The notes: generated by a model from the sequence alone, not told the origin. A DNA stretch of 64,000 nt from Brumimicrobium mesophilum (GCF_003025005.1 NZ_PVSS01000016.1:34487-98486), one strand, 5' to 3'. Shown: positions 54,461 to 64,000, numbered from the stretch's first letter. A program made the numbers and translations.

Positions 54461-56329
54461 ATGAAAAAAGACGAATTAGCCGGGAAGAAACTCCCTGAAT
54501 TACGCATTATTGCAAAGACAATAGGTATTAAGAAAGTTGAATCATTTCGTAAATCTGAACTAATTGATTTAATCGCAAATGATGGGCAAGACAATGAAGC
54601 CTCTTCGGAAGATAAATTAAGTAAAACCAAGGTTTCTGATGCATCTGAAAGTAAGGGTAAAGAAATTTCACCAGTTAAAAAAGCTGATGTAAAAGAAAAG
54701 AAACCGGTTATTGCTTCAGAGAAAAAACAGAATTCAAAAAAACAAAAGGTTGGTTCAACTCTGTTTGATGATTCTGAAAAATCAACTGAAGGAGGTAAGG
54801 AAACTATTTCAGAGAAATCTAAAGTAGAATCAAATCAAAAAGCACCTATTAAAAAGGATAGAAAAACTTCAAATGATGCTTCAAAAGAAGAGAAAAAAGA
54901 AGAAACACCTCAGAGAAAACCTTTAACGAGTAAAGAGATAAAGGAAATAAGAGAAAAAAGAGCGAGAGAAAATAAGGCCAAAGAGAATAAAAGCGCTGAT
55001 AACAATAACCAAGGAGAGAATAAGGAGAAGAAAGGTTTTGTAAAAGCGAGTGGCGATTCAAAACAGAATAATCCACGAGGTCCGAAGCATGATAATGCAA
55101 AAGCAAATAACAATAATCCAAATAGTAACAACGCAAACAATAATAACCCAAATCACCCAAGTAATCGTAAGGTTGATCAACAAAAAATAAAAGAGAAGAA
55201 ATACGACTTGTCTGGAATTGTTGCAGCAGAAGGTGTTTTGGAAGTTATGCAGGATGGATTTGGTTTCTTGCGTTCATCAGATTATAATTATTTATCATCT
55301 CCGGATGATATTTATGTAAGCCATAGTCAAATTAAATTGTTTGGTTTAAAAACTGGTGATACCGTTTATGGTACTATTCGCCCTCCAAAAGAAGGGGAAA
55401 AGTACTTTCCACTTGTAAAGGTTGATTCAATTAATGGGCGTGATCCTGCGTTTATTCGTGACCGTGTTCCATTTCAATATTTAACACCATTATTTCCTGA
55501 TGAAAAATTCAAATTAACGGGGCATAGACAAGAATCTATGTCTACAAGAATTATGGATTTGTTCGCTCCAATTGGAAAAGGTCAACGTGGAATGATTGTA
55601 GCGCAACCAAAAACAGGGAAAACTGTTTTATTAAAAGATGTAGCTAACGCAATCGCGGCAAATCACCCAGAAACATATTTGATTATTTTATTGATCGATG
55701 AACGACCTGAAGAGGTTACGGATATGGCAAGAAGTGTAAATGCAGAAGTTATTGCTTCTACATTTGATGAGCCAGCAGATCAACACGTGAAAGTTGCGAA
55801 CATGGTTTTGGAGAAAGCAAAACGAATGGTAGAATGTGGTCATGATGTTTGTATTTTATTAGATTCTATAACTCGTCTGGCAAGAGCATACAATACTGTT
55901 TCACCGGCTTCAGGAAAAGTACTTTCTGGAGGTGTCGATGCCAATGCATTGCAGAAACCAAAGCGTTTCTTCGGAGCTGCACGTAAAATTGAAAATGGAG
56001 GTTCGCTTTCTATCATTGCAACTGCTTTAACTGATACTGGTTCCAAAATGGATGAGGTAATTTTTGAAGAGTTTAAAGGGACTGGAAACATGGAACTCCA
56101 ACTGGATAGAAAAATTGCAAATAGAAGAATTTATCCTGCCATTGACATTCTTACTTCTGGAACAAGAAGAGAAGATTTATTAATGGATAAAGAAACACTT
56201 CAGCGTGTTTGGTTATTACGTAAAGTAATTGCAGATATGAATCCAATAGAAGCAATGGAATTCATGAAAAATAACATGAAAGACACCAAAAGCAACGAAG
56301 AGTTTTTAGTTTCAATGCACAATACCTAG
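54461..56329 (+). CDS. rho: Transcription termination factor Rho with long N-terminal insert
   Basis: A 622-residue Rho, about 200 residues longer than that of E. coli. Residues 1-40 are the Rho N-terminal helical part, and about 42-245 are a charged and Asn-rich, probably disordered insert. The RNA-binding cold-shock-like domain is about 250-325 ([15 protein letters not shown]). The ATPase has Walker A QPKTGKTV (382-389), Walker [17 protein letters not shown] and the Q-loop/R-loop regions. It ends transcription of untranslated RNA as a ring helicase. Insert-bearing Rho proteins are known in Bacteroidota. Confidence 0.97.
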   Translation: MKKDELAGKKLPELRIIAKTIGIKKVESFRKSELIDLIANDGQDNEASSEDKLSKTKVSDASESKGKEISPVKKADVKEKKPVIASEKKQNSKKQKVGSTLFDDSEKSTEGGKETISEKSKVESNQKAPIKKDRKTSNDASKEEKKEETPQRKPLTSKEIKEIREKRARENKAKENKSADNNNQGENKEKKGFVKASGDSKQNNPRGPKHDNAKANNNNPNSNNANNNNPNHPSNRKVDQQKIKEKKYDLSGIVAAEGVLEVMQDGFGFLRSSDYNYLSSPDDIYVSHSQIKLFGLKTGDTVYGTIRPPKEGEKYFPLVKVDSINGRDPAFIRDRVPFQYLTPLFPDEKFKLTGHRQESMSTRIMDLFAPIGKGQRGMIVAQPKTGKTVLLKDVANAIAANHPETYLIILLIDERPEEVTDMARSVNAEVIASTFDEPADQHVKVANMVLEKAKRMVECGHDVCILLDSITRLARAYNTVSPASGKVLSGGVDANALQKPKRFFGAARKIENGGSLSIIATALTDTGSKMDEVIFEEFKGTGNMELQLDRKIANRRIYPAIDILTSGTRREDLLMDKETLQRVWLLRKVIADMNPIEAMEFMKNNMKDTKSNEEFLVSMHNT

Positions 56330-56332
56330 AAT

Positions 56333-56905
56333 ATGAGACCAGCATTAAAGATGGCACTTCTGTTTTCAGGAGCGTGGATCCTATTAAAATTTGTTTTTCA
56401 AGCAATAGATATTTTCCAAGAGGATGTTGTAAAACCGGGTTTAATCAATAACTTGTTTCTATTATTGGCAATAAGTTTAGGTTTGTATTTCGAAAAGAAG
56501 AAAGAAGGTTTTGGAACCGGTACTCCTTTGTCGGATATAAAAAATGGATTAACGGCCGGAGCTCCATACGTATTGATTGTTTCAGTATTCATGTTCTTTT
56601 ATTATGACACCATCAATCCTTCATTCATAGAAAATCGAGTATCTGAAAGAATGGATGTCATTTATGAAGAATCTCAGGATGAGGCATACATGGATACATT
56701 GAAGCTTCATACTCCTGAATTTCGTGTAATGACAAACGACGAAATTCTTAGAGATATTAAAACGGACACTGAAAGCGCTTTATCTGCTAAAACACTATTC
56801 GTATTTTCTTTACTTGGCTTAATGGTTATGGCATTAACTTATGCGATATTCCTTACAGTTATTTACAGAAAAATTCTATTTAGAGATTTTTATCCAAAGG
56901 TTTAG
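56333..56905 (+). CDS. DUF4199 family membrane protein
   Basis: A 190-residue protein with about four hydrophobic segments: near residues 5-25, 34-52, 75-92 and 155-178. The mid part is acidic (SERMDVIYEESQDEAYMDT). This matches DUF4199 proteins of Bacteroidota; the function is unknown. It starts three bases after the rho stop and must share its transcript. Confidence 0.82.
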   Translation: MRPALKMALLFSGAWILLKFVFQAIDIFQEDVVKPGLINNLFLLLAISLGLYFEKKKEGFGTGTPLSDIKNGLTAGAPYVLIVSVFMFFYYDTINPSFIENRVSERMDVIYEESQDEAYMDTLKLHTPEFRVMTNDEILRDIKTDTESALSAKTLFVFSLLGLMVMALTYAIFLTVIYRKILFRDFYPKV

Positions 56906-57224
56906 GAATTCGAAAATTAAAAGGAATTTTTAGAGGTTTGACTTAGTCAAGCCTCTTTTTATTTGGATCAACTACAACAGCGAAAGTCCAAAAGATTCTT
57001 ATGAGTATTTTAGTTGATATCAATAAATTTAGGGTTCTTATTCCAATAAAATAGACATTCTTAAAATTAATCAGTTATTTGAAAAAGTTGAGAATATCGA
57101 TTGAAAATACGACAAAAGACGAAAATTGTATAGCATAAGTCGGAGACCACTATAAATAGGAAGACTATAATTAACAGTTGAAGGTGTCAGTCTAATTCAT
57201 TTTAATCAACAATAAAATGTAATA
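56906..57224. other. 319-base convergent gap
   Basis: This gap lies between the DUF4199 gene and tspO, which end toward each other. The plus-strand terminator at 56932-56961 is in its left part. The remainder is AT-rich with no ORF, RNA, repeat or minus-strand terminator that I can recognise. Confidence 0.5.
56932..56961 (+). terminator. Intrinsic terminator after the rho-DUF4199 unit
   Basis: Arms AGAGGTTTGA (56932-56941) and TCAAGCCTCT (56947-56956) pair with one G-T position around a five-base loop. A T-run follows (TTTTTA). It lies 27 bases after the DUF4199 stop. Confidence 0.85.
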
Positions 57225-57755
57225 TCAATTCATCACTACAATTGCCAAGTTCAAAGCTGTTGCAAATGAAACCCATACAAGATATGGAATTAATAAAAAA
57301 GCCGAAAGTCTGTCTAATCTATAAAAGTGTCTGATTAGAATAATTATTAATCCCAGAAGAATAAGAATTACTACCAATGCCAGTCCAATCATGTGTAAAT
57401 TAAAAAAGATGGGAGTCCACGCTAAATTGAAGAGAAAATGAATGATGAAAATTACAATTCCTCTCTTGGCAAATTTAATTATTGTTGGGTAACGTCCAAT
57501 TGATGCTATTTGCCAAATTATGGCTAATGAACCGCCCATTAAAATGTAAAGAATAGTCCAAGCTGGACCAAATATCCAGTTGGGAGGAGTAAAGAAAGGT
57601 TTATTCAATGTAGCATACCAATCTTGAAAATTCGCCATTGAGGATAATCCACTTAAGGCTCCCAAGCCTAAACATGCCAGCGAGCAAGCAAGGATTTTCC
57701 ACCAAAGTCCATTTTTAAAAGTAGAGGTATTGTGCGGTCCTGAATGTATTTGCAT
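57225..57755 (-). CDS. tspO: TspO/MBR family membrane protein
   Basis: A 176-residue tryptophan-rich sensory protein from the ATG at 57753-57755; a TTG three codons up is less likely. It has five hydrophobic segments and the family marks WYATLNKPFFTPPNWIFGPAW, TILYILMGGSLAIIW, and NLAWTPIFF. TspO proteins bind tetrapyrroles and steroids. The first 14 codons overlap the end of the upstream histone-deacetylase-like gene by 41 bases in another frame, and the N terminus is about 20 residues longer than usual. Confidence 0.92.
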   Translation of the reverse strand: MQIHSGPHNTSTFKNGLWWKILACSLACLGLGALSGLSSMANFQDWYATLNKPFFTPPNWIFGPAWTILYILMGGSLAIIWQIASIGRYPTIIKFAKRGIVIFIIHFLFNLAWTPIFFNLHMIGLALVVILILLGLIIILIRHFYRLDRLSAFLLIPYLVWVSFATALNLAIVVMN

Positions 57756-58617
57756 GAGCTTCAATTATATATTTTATTTCTTTTGAATATCCTCCACCCA
57801 TGCTTGCCACTATAGGTAAATTTAATTCCTTTGCTAACTTAAAAACAATTTCGTCTCTTTGCTTACATCCTTTGATACTTACTCCGAGTCGACCTAATTT
57901 ATCAGTATCTATTATATCGATTCCTGATTGAAAAAACAAAAAATCTGGAGTGAAAATATTGAGAATTTTATCCAAAGATTGTTCTAGTAGGTAAATATAA
58001 TCATTATCTTTTATTCCATCCTTTAAAGGAACATCCAAGTCTGAATTTTCCTTTTTTAGAGGATAGTTGTTTTCTCCATGCATACTGAAAGTAAAAACTT
58101 CAGGAGTATTTTGAAAAATTTGGGCTGTTCCATTTCCTTGATGAACATCCAAATCTATAATTAATATTTTATTTGCTTTTTTAGTATTCAACAGCCATTT
58201 AGCAGCAATCGCTTGGTCGTTTAATAAACAAAATCCTTCACCTCTGTCTGTAAAAGAATGGTGAGTTCCACCAGCGATATTCATAGATACACCATGTTTC
58301 AGAGCATACTCTGCACATTCTCTGGTACCTTCCATGATGATTTGCTCGCGAACAATTAAATCATCATTGTGAATAAATCCTGTTTTTCTTTGGGCTTTTC
58401 GATCTAATTTTAAATTCAATAAATCATTGTAGTATGTTTCATCATGAACTGAAAGAGCATGTTCTTGACTAATCATTCCAGGACTAAAAAATGCATTTTC
58501 TTCAATTGTGCCTTCTAACAGTAGTTGTTGAGGCAATAACTCATACTTTTCCATCGGAAAACGATGTCCTAAAGGTAAAGAATGGGCATAGAATTTATTA
58601 AAAGCAATTTTTAACAT
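57715..58617 (-). CDS. Histone deacetylase-like amidohydrolase
   Basis: A 300-residue protein of the HDAC/AcuC/AphA superfamily. Active-site marks are GGTHHSF with the His pair, the zinc ligands in LIIDLDVHQGNG (Asp and His) and QSGIDIIDTDKLG (Asp), and MGGGYS near the end. Bacterial members deacetylate small molecules such as polyamines or acetylated proteins; the substrate is unknown. The gene lies four bases after the DUF819 gene and overlaps tspO. Confidence 0.9.
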   Translation of the reverse strand: MLKIAFNKFYAHSLPLGHRFPMEKYELLPQQLLLEGTIEENAFFSPGMISQEHALSVHDETYYNDLLNLKLDRKAQRKTGFIHNDDLIVREQIIMEGTRECAEYALKHGVSMNIAGGTHHSFTDRGEGFCLLNDQAIAAKWLLNTKKANKILIIDLDVHQGNGTAQIFQNTPEVFTFSMHGENNYPLKKENSDLDVPLKDGIKDNDYIYLLEQSLDKILNIFTPDFLFFQSGIDIIDTDKLGRLGVSIKGCKQRDEIVFKLAKELNLPIVASMGGGYSKEIKYIIEAHANTFRTAQYLYF

Positions 58618-58621
58618 GATA

Positions 58622-60286
58622 TTACATTGGGGCGACCATTCTCATTAATTCTGCAGCCATAAAAGCTCCAAAAGTTCCTATGAAATATCCAACAACCGCC
58701 ATTAATACACCAACTGTAGTTAAAGCCGGATGAAAAGCATTTGCAACAATAGGAGCAGAGGCTGCACCACCCACATTGGCTTGACTTCCTACGGCAAGGA
58801 AAAAGAATGGAGCTTTAATAATTTTTGCCACAACAATTAATAGAATGGCATGAAATGCCATCCATACCAATCCAACGAAAATCAATAATGGTTTATCAAA
58901 AATCATTGAAATATCTACCTTCATCCCGATTGTGGCTACTAAAATATATAAGAATACAGAACCAAATTTTGATGCTCCAGCGCCTTCATAATTCTTTGCT
59001 CTGGTAAAACTTAATATTAATCCGTAAATAGTTGAAATAACAACCATCCAGAAGAATTGGCTAGAGAAAGTACTCCCTTTTCCAGAAGTTTCTAAAAAGA
59101 AATCTGATAATATAATTCCTAAGAAGTGGGCTAAAGCAACTCCTCCGAATACCAAACCTGTGATGACCATATAATCAGTAAGTGTTGTTTTTCTTTGAAC
59201 CGAATCTTGGAAATTTTCCACCTTAACTACTAAGTCATCAATTGCGCTGCTGTCTGCCTTTAACCATTTATCAATTTTAGCTTTTTTACCTATTCCAAAT
59301 AGAATTACAGCCATCCAAATGTTGGCCACAACTATATCTACGAGAATCATTCCGCCAAATAAAGTTTCTTTGTATTTATAGGTTTCAAGCATTGCAGTTT
59401 GATTAGCACCACCACCAATCCAACTACCTGCGATTGTAGCTAAGCCTTTCCACGTTGCTTCATTTCCAACTCCACCAACTGTTTCTGGTGATATCATTGA
59501 GAAAATCCAAACTGAAAATACACCTCCCAAAATAATTCCAATTGTTCCGGTGAAGAACATGATTAAACTTTTAGAACCTAGTCCCAATAAACTCTTAATA
59601 TCAGCTGATAGAATGAGTAAAATCAAAGAACCTGGTAATAAATAGCGGCTTGCCATGTAATATAGGTTTGTTGATTCAGGGTCAATTATATTAAATGAAG
59701 TTAACGCTGCTGGCACCATATAACACATGAATAGTGCAGGTATAATCGTATAAAAGTTCTTCCATCCTTTACTTTTTAAACTTGATGTAAAGAAAATTAA
59801 AGCCAAGACCACAGCTAAGATTCCTAAAACAATGCGGTCATCTGTAATCATTGCATTTTTAGGTGGTTTTGCTAAAAAACTAACTTTTGTGTCTGCTTTA
59901 TGACCATGAAAACTAAGTTCCTTTCCGTTTTTAAATGCTTTCAACCTTACATGAATCATTTCATCATGTCCTGGATTTTTGAAAAATATATTACCAATTG
60001 CATCAACGCGTGTAGAATCGTCATTAAAGAAAACCTTTATGTCGTCTGCACTTTCTAAAATCCTTCTGTCGTCATCGTTAAAGGAGAAAACACCATAAAA
60101 TGATTCGCTGAATACTTTGATTTCTTTACCAAATCGGTAGGATTCCATCTTATCGAGAACTTCTTGTGGAATTTCTTCTGTGGAGATAAGTAAACTATCT
60201 TTTCCACTAACTAATACTTGTTCTTGGGCGTTTGAAAATGATAAAGAATAAATGAATCCTAAAAGTAAAAAGAGAAATTTTTTCAT
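58622..60286 (-). CDS. DUF819 family membrane protein with N-terminal extracytoplasmic domain
   Basis: A 554-residue protein. It has a signal peptide (about 1-20), then a soluble domain to about residue 145 (with ESFYGVFSFNDDDRRILESAD), then about eleven membrane segments of the DUF819 transporter-like family. Motifs in the membrane part include SWIGGGANQTAMLE and VGGAASAPIVANAF, which repeat the family's two-fold glycine-rich pattern. Typical DUF819 proteins are about 380-400 residues and lack the first domain. The transported substrate is unknown. Confidence 0.8.
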   Translation of the reverse strand: MKKFLFLLLGFIYSLSFSNAQEQVLVSGKDSLLISTEEIPQEVLDKMESYRFGKEIKVFSESFYGVFSFNDDDRRILESADDIKVFFNDDSTRVDAIGNIFFKNPGHDEMIHVRLKAFKNGKELSFHGHKADTKVSFLAKPPKNAMITDDRIVLGILAVVLALIFFTSSLKSKGWKNFYTIIPALFMCYMVPAALTSFNIIDPESTNLYYMASRYLLPGSLILLILSADIKSLLGLGSKSLIMFFTGTIGIILGGVFSVWIFSMISPETVGGVGNEATWKGLATIAGSWIGGGANQTAMLETYKYKETLFGGMILVDIVVANIWMAVILFGIGKKAKIDKWLKADSSAIDDLVVKVENFQDSVQRKTTLTDYMVITGLVFGGVALAHFLGIILSDFFLETSGKGSTFSSQFFWMVVISTIYGLILSFTRAKNYEGAGASKFGSVFLYILVATIGMKVDISMIFDKPLLIFVGLVWMAFHAILLIVVAKIIKAPFFFLAVGSQANVGGAASAPIVANAFHPALTTVGVLMAVVGYFIGTFGAFMAAELMRMVAPM

Positions 60287-60434
60287 GAAATGTTTCTTGT
60301 TATAATTGAGGTCACAAAATAATTAACAAATCTGAAATATGTGCTTATAAAACAAGGTTTATTTGTTTTTGATCGTTATTAAGCCGTTTTGTAGAAATCA
60401 AAAAATGATATTCATATTATAACTATAGATCTCA

Positions 60435-63400
60435 CTAATCTGTCAATTCATAAAACTCAACCTTTGTAGCTCCTAATTTTATCAATTTGGCATATAGTAA
60501 ATTCATTTCTTCTCGTTTTTCATCAATATCTAGGGCATAAAAATCTATTTCTATGCCATCAACCTTAGTCTTCATTTTTCTGTTAATAGGAGTTGTCAGA
60601 ATGGTTTCCATAATATCTGAATTTAAATCTGAAGAAGAAATTTCTATCTTTAGCTGTATCACTTCTTTTTCAGCAAGACGTATTGCTTCAGTTTTATTTG
60701 GTGTATTTTCATTTACTACAGGATATGCAGAATAATAAAGTTTTAAATTTGTAAATTCATTACTGAATGACGTTTCTATGCTGCTGTTTTCAAATATGAA
60801 ACTTTCAATGTTTTGGGATTTTGAATTGAAGTAGAATAGTTCACCACGTTCATTATATCTTTTTAATTCCTGGATGGGGAATTCTGTATATTGTTTTTTT
60901 GAAATTAACATACTGCTTGAGTTTCCATTGTTAATAAATGGTTCTATGCGTTCTTTTTCCGTGTAAAATTTAACAGGAATGTTCTTTATATTGTCCTTGT
61001 TATTTTTCTCTAATACTGATTCACCTTTTGTCTTAAGAATATTGTTGGCTTCAGAAATTGAAATTCGTTTCCCTTTATAATAAGCAACAATAAAAGCGTC
61101 TTTTATTCCACGCGAAATCGCTTCAGATCTTTGAGGTTTAGCTTCTTCTACCGAGTTGAAAATACCTGAGGAGTAACGGATTTGACCATTCTCTAGTCTT
61201 TTGGTTATTAATGGAGTTAAGCTTTTTACTTGTGAAGATGGAACAGGTCTGTTATAAACACCAACTTGAACTGTGTAAAATAGACCCAATCTTTGCTCAA
61301 CAATTTCTGCCTTTGCAGAACCTAGGGTTTCATTGTACGAACTCTCATCAATTTCATTTGCTCTACTTAAGCCCGATTCAACAGCATTAGAAACCAATTC
61401 TTCATTCATGTCCTCAGTTTTGGGAGGAGAACATGCGCCTGAGTTCAGGAGTTGAATAGCGCGGTACACTGGAATGCGTTCTCCATCGCAATAAGCAACT
61501 ACAAATGCATCCGAATATCCAAATGTTCTAATTTTGTTTCTGGCTTCATTAGCATTGTCTCTATTGTTGAAAATACCGACAACATATCTTATCCAGCCAG
61601 AACCAACATCTTCTCCTGTTACAGGGGTGAACTCTTTAAATGTGGAATTCGGAACTGGTTTTTTAAATGCTCCGATTTGTACCCTAAATACCAATCCTTG
61701 AATTTGATCTTCTGTATTCTCAATAATAGGAATAGGTCTTTCATCGCTGTAGGTTACCTGATTTTCCTGCAGAACTACAAATCCTGTTTCAATCAATTGC
61801 TTGTTTATTTTGTTCTTTTCTCCTTCTTTGATAGGCGAAACATCCCGAGCAATTAAATTTTCTGTTTTACTTCTTAATATCTTATCTGTAGGAAGTGCCT
61901 TTTCTAAATCCAATTGATGCTTTTGAACATCTGCTCTTAAGGATTTAATTTCGTTTTTAGTAGTGTTGATGCTAAGTATATAGTTGTCAATTAATTGCTT
62001 ATCTTCTTCTGAAATTGTTTTGGCTAATTTGATTTTATCATTCAACTTTTTCATTTCATTAAGTAGATCCTCTAATTGTTGTTCTTTAATTCGTAATTCA
62101 TATTGAGATTGTTGCAGTTTATTAATGAATTTAAGTTGATTATTGTATTCTGGAGATTCTGCAATTTCAACTTCTTCCTTATAGGTGATCGCATTATTGA
62201 TTGCCGTGTTGGAAACTCCTTTGTTTTCATCTGCCAATTTTTGAGATTTAAATTGATCCAGTAGAAGGTTGTTTTCTACATATTGCGACTGTATCTTGGT
62301 TTTAATATTCTCAATTTGCACGATGCTAGAATCAATTTCCTGCTGTTGTAATTGGTTAGATGTTATTTTTAAAGCTGCATAATCATTCTGCTGCTCCTCT
62401 AATTCAAGCAATTTTAAATTAAATTGGATTTGTTCTTTCTTTATTTGCTCTTCTGTATAAGTAATTGTTTGAGGATCAATATTGTTTAATTTCTTTTCAG
62501 ATGCAACACTTTGGATATAGTCAGTAATTTTCTTTTGTTGTTTTGCATCATCGATACTTTTCCGAGCAACTTCTTGAGCTTGTAATGCTTCATTTAGTAA
62601 TTCGTATTTTTCTTTAGCATCAGCACTTGATTTCGACTTGAAAATCAATTGGTCTATTTTGGATTGATTGAATGCTAAAGCATTGAGATCATCTTGATTT
62701 TCGATTTCAGTGTTCTTGATTTGATTTTGCAATTCATCTCTCTCTAAAATTATCTTATTTTGAAGATCTAAGGATACTCCGGTATAAATTTCGCCTTCAA
62801 TTTTTGAAAGCTGTTTCTTTAATTTAGTTTTTTCATTTGGAACTTCAGTGTTTTTTAACTCAGTTTCAATTGCATTCTTTTCATTTAACAAAGTACTTAG
62901 TTTTTCCTTGCTAGAAGGTGTTAGGATTTCTTCTACTTTGTTTGAAATTAAATTACCTGAATCATCCTGCTGTGTATTAGAATTTATGGATACATTGTTT
63001 TCAAACTCATCCACTTTATTTTCTACTTTGTTTTCTAGATTCGTTGTTTTCTCTTCAGTTGAAAGATTGTTTTCATTCTTCGATTCAGTATTGTTATTGG
63101 CAGTTAGAAAATTATTCTCTAATTCTTCTATTTGTAGGTTATTAGTGTTTAATTTGCTTTCATAGTTCTCTTTAATTTCAGCTAGTTGTTCTAGATTGAA
63201 GTGTATAGTTTCAAGTTCATTTTTATTTGCAGCTGATTTTAAATCTGAAAATTCCTTCTTTTGAAGTTCTAATTTCTTTAATAAATTATCAATTTCAACT
63301 TGTTCTTTTTTAAGAGCTTCTATTGAAGTCCATGAACTTTCATTATTAGATTCTAAAACTTTTTCTTTATTTGATTCTATTAATTTTTGTTGTTCCTGAA

Positions 63401-64000
63401 AGGTCTGATTCAATAATTTATATCTTGATTCAGAATCTCCACTTTTATTGATCTTCAATATAGAATAATCAGTTTTAGCTAAACTTTGCTTAGACTTTAA
63501 AATCTGAATATTATTCGAATCATCAATTGAATTTGCTTGGCTTTCAATGAGAGAATAATTGTCTAAAACAGCTTTTTGTAGTTCGATATTAATCTCTTGC
63601 TGGATTTTGTCTTCAATTTTAGCTAATTTATTTATTGTTTTTATATCATTCTTCAATGAAGGGTTATTCTGTATTTCAGCGATCAGTTGCGCTTTTTCTA
63701 AATTAAGCTCATTAAACTTTTCTTCTCCTTTTTCTGAAAACAAGGTCCTTACATTGTTTGGAATTTGTGTTGAGGAATTAAGTACTTCATTATTTCCACT
63801 TTCCAGATTTGATTCAGCTAATTCTTCTTCATTGATTTCATTTGAAATTTGGTTTTCCTCTGCAATTACAGCTTCCAATTCATCGATTTCATTTTGGATT
63901 TCACTTTCCAATTGCTCCAAAGCCTTATTCTGCGCAACTAGATTTTCGTTATTGGTGTGATCAAGCAAAAGTGTTTCATTTTCTTCTTCCAGCTTTCTAA
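60435..64000 (-). CDS. Very long coiled-coil protein with two SPOR-like repeats (5' end outside window)
   Basis: At least 1187 codons are open; the frame runs through the right edge without stop or proper start, so the true start lies beyond 64000. A TTG at 63966-63968 is not credible as a start. The visible N-terminal two-thirds (to about residue 720, counted from the TTG) is Glu/Gln/Lys/Asn-rich coiled coil. Two SPOR-like repeats follow, near 757-845 (FRVQIGAFKKPVPNSTF) and 895-985 (YTVQVGVYNRPVPSSQV), each ending with DAFxVAYxxGxRI. The last 190 residues are a separate mixed domain. SPOR domains bind denuded peptidoglycan, so an envelope role is likely. Confidence 0.75.
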   Translation of the reverse strand, partial: RKLEEENETLLLDHTNNENLVAQNKALEQLESEIQNEIDELEAVIAEENQISNEINEEELAESNLESGNNEVLNSSTQIPNNVRTLFSEKGEEKFNELNLEKAQLIAEIQNNPSLKNDIKTINKLAKIEDKIQQEINIELQKAVLDNYSLIESQANSIDDSNNIQILKSKQSLAKTDYSILKINKSGDSESRYKLLNQTFQEQQKLIESNKEKVLESNNESSWTSIEALKKEQVEIDNLLKKLELQKKEFSDLKSAANKNELETIHFNLEQLAEIKENYESKLNTNNLQIEELENNFLTANNNTESKNENNLSTEEKTTNLENKVENKVDEFENNVSINSNTQQDDSGNLISNKVEEILTPSSKEKLSTLLNEKNAIETELKNTEVPNEKTKLKKQLSKIEGEIYTGVSLDLQNKIILERDELQNQIKNTEIENQDDLNALAFNQSKIDQLIFKSKSSADAKEKYELLNEALQAQEVARKSIDDAKQQKKITDYIQSVASEKKLNNIDPQTITYTEEQIKKEQIQFNLKLLELEEQQNDYAALKITSNQLQQQEIDSSIVQIENIKTKIQSQYVENNLLLDQFKSQKLADENKGVSNTAINNAITYKEEVEIAESPEYNNQLKFINKLQQSQYELRIKEQQLEDLLNEMKKLNDKIKLAKTISEEDKQLIDNYILSINTTKNEIKSLRADVQKHQLDLEKALPTDKILRSKTENLIARDVSPIKEGEKNKINKQLIETGFVVLQENQVTYSDERPIPIIENTEDQIQGLVFRVQIGAFKKPVPNSTFKEFTPVTGEDVGSGWIRYVVGIFNNRDNANEARNKIRTFGYSDAFVVAYCDGERIPVYRAIQLLNSGACSPPKTEDMNEELVSNAVESGLSRANEIDESSYNETLGSAKAEIVEQRLGLFYTVQVGVYNRPVPSSQVKSLTPLITKRLENGQIRYSSGIFNSVEEAKPQRSEAISRGIKDAFIVAYYKGKRISISEANNILKTKGESVLEKNNKDNIKNIPVKFYTEKERIEPFINNGNSSSMLISKKQYTEFPIQELKRYNERGELFYFNSKSQNIESFIFENSSIETSFSNEFTNLKLYYSAYPVVNENTPNKTEAIRLAEKEVIQLKIEISSSDLNSDIMETILTTPINRKMKTKVDGIEIDFYALDIDEKREEMNLLYAKLIKLGATKVEFYELTD

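Noticed and set aside
54849..55160. Minus-strand frames of 76 and 103 codons opposite rho
   Set aside because: They mirror the low-complexity Lys/Asn-rich insert of rho, which reads as Phe/Leu-rich on the other strand; an artefact of composition.
61452..61856. 134-codon plus-strand frame
   Set aside because: It is antisense to the coiled-coil/SPOR gene and has no start context or motif; a shadow frame.
1..64000. CRISPR arrays, insertion sequences, prophage or integrase genes
   Set aside because: No regular spacer repeats, transposase, integrase or phage structural genes were seen on either strand.

Overview
The window looks like chromosomal DNA of a Bacteroidota member, most probably of the order Flavobacteriales. 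The evidence is the low G+C content (about one third by eye), the lack of Shine-Dalgarno sequences, -7 elements of the TAnnTTTG type, a UpxY-like NusG paralogue heading the polysaccharide locus, and families common in this phylum (DUF5683, DUF4199, long signal peptidase I, WbqC). Genus cannot be read from the sequence.

Region 1, about 1-32,814, all on the minus strand: a surface-polysaccharide (O-antigen or capsule) locus read from right to left. It starts with the NusG/UpxY-like antiterminator (32356-32814). Nucleotide-sugar genes follow: a WbpP-like epimerase, pgi, ugd, rmlB and rmlA. Then come a Wzx-type flippase, a DegT aminotransferase, a double GT56-like glycosyltransferase, a GT4-like enzyme, an EpsG/Wzy-like polymerase, an MBOAT/SGNH O-acylation pair, two tandem polysaccharide-deacetylase-like proteins and three more glycosyltransferases. 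Next is a compact acyl-chain module: KASIII, ACP, KASIII, two SDR reductases, a NeuD/PglD-like N-acyltransferase and a dedicated AcpS. The left end holds a small phosphoglycosyl transferase, a SanA/YdcF-like protein, a LegC-type aminotransferase, a second copy of the DegT aminotransferase and a partial ATP-grasp gene. rmlA and rmlB are present without rmlC or rmlD, and aminotransferases and an N-acyltransferase are present. The simplest reading is a dTDP-4-amino-4,6-dideoxyhexose whose 4-amino group is acylated with a hydroxylated short acyl chain made on site by the KASIII/ACP/SDR module. Two synthases and two reductases with no dehydratase would fit two condensation-reduction rounds, giving a 3,5-dihydroxyhexanoyl-like group. 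This is the most interesting system in the window.

Region 2, about 33,000-46,600: mixed housekeeping and accessory genes. These are a thioredoxin-like protein, an Lrp/AsnC regulator divergent from a cystathionine gamma-synthase-family enzyme, a DUF1287 protein, TruC, an AsmA-like membrane protein, a SanA-like protein, a GNAT acetyltransferase, and the operon parA-parB-DUF5683-dapB-lepB-wbqC. A GC-rich perfect hairpin lies at 40448-40486 in the convergent gap.

Region 3, about 46,600-54,250: a VanX-type dipeptidase lipoprotein, RNase Z, a STAS protein, pyrB-pyrR, a long WcaJ-type phosphoglycosyl transferase, a lipoprotein, a Gfo/Idh/MocA oxidoreductase, and tRNA-His with a good promoter and terminator.

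Region 4, about 54,460-64,000: rho with a long disordered insert, a DUF4199 protein, TspO, a histone-deacetylase-like amidohydrolase, a DUF819 membrane protein with an extra extracytoplasmic domain, and a very long coiled-coil protein with two SPOR-like repeats whose 5' end lies beyond the window.

No rRNA, CRISPR array, insertion sequence or prophage was seen.
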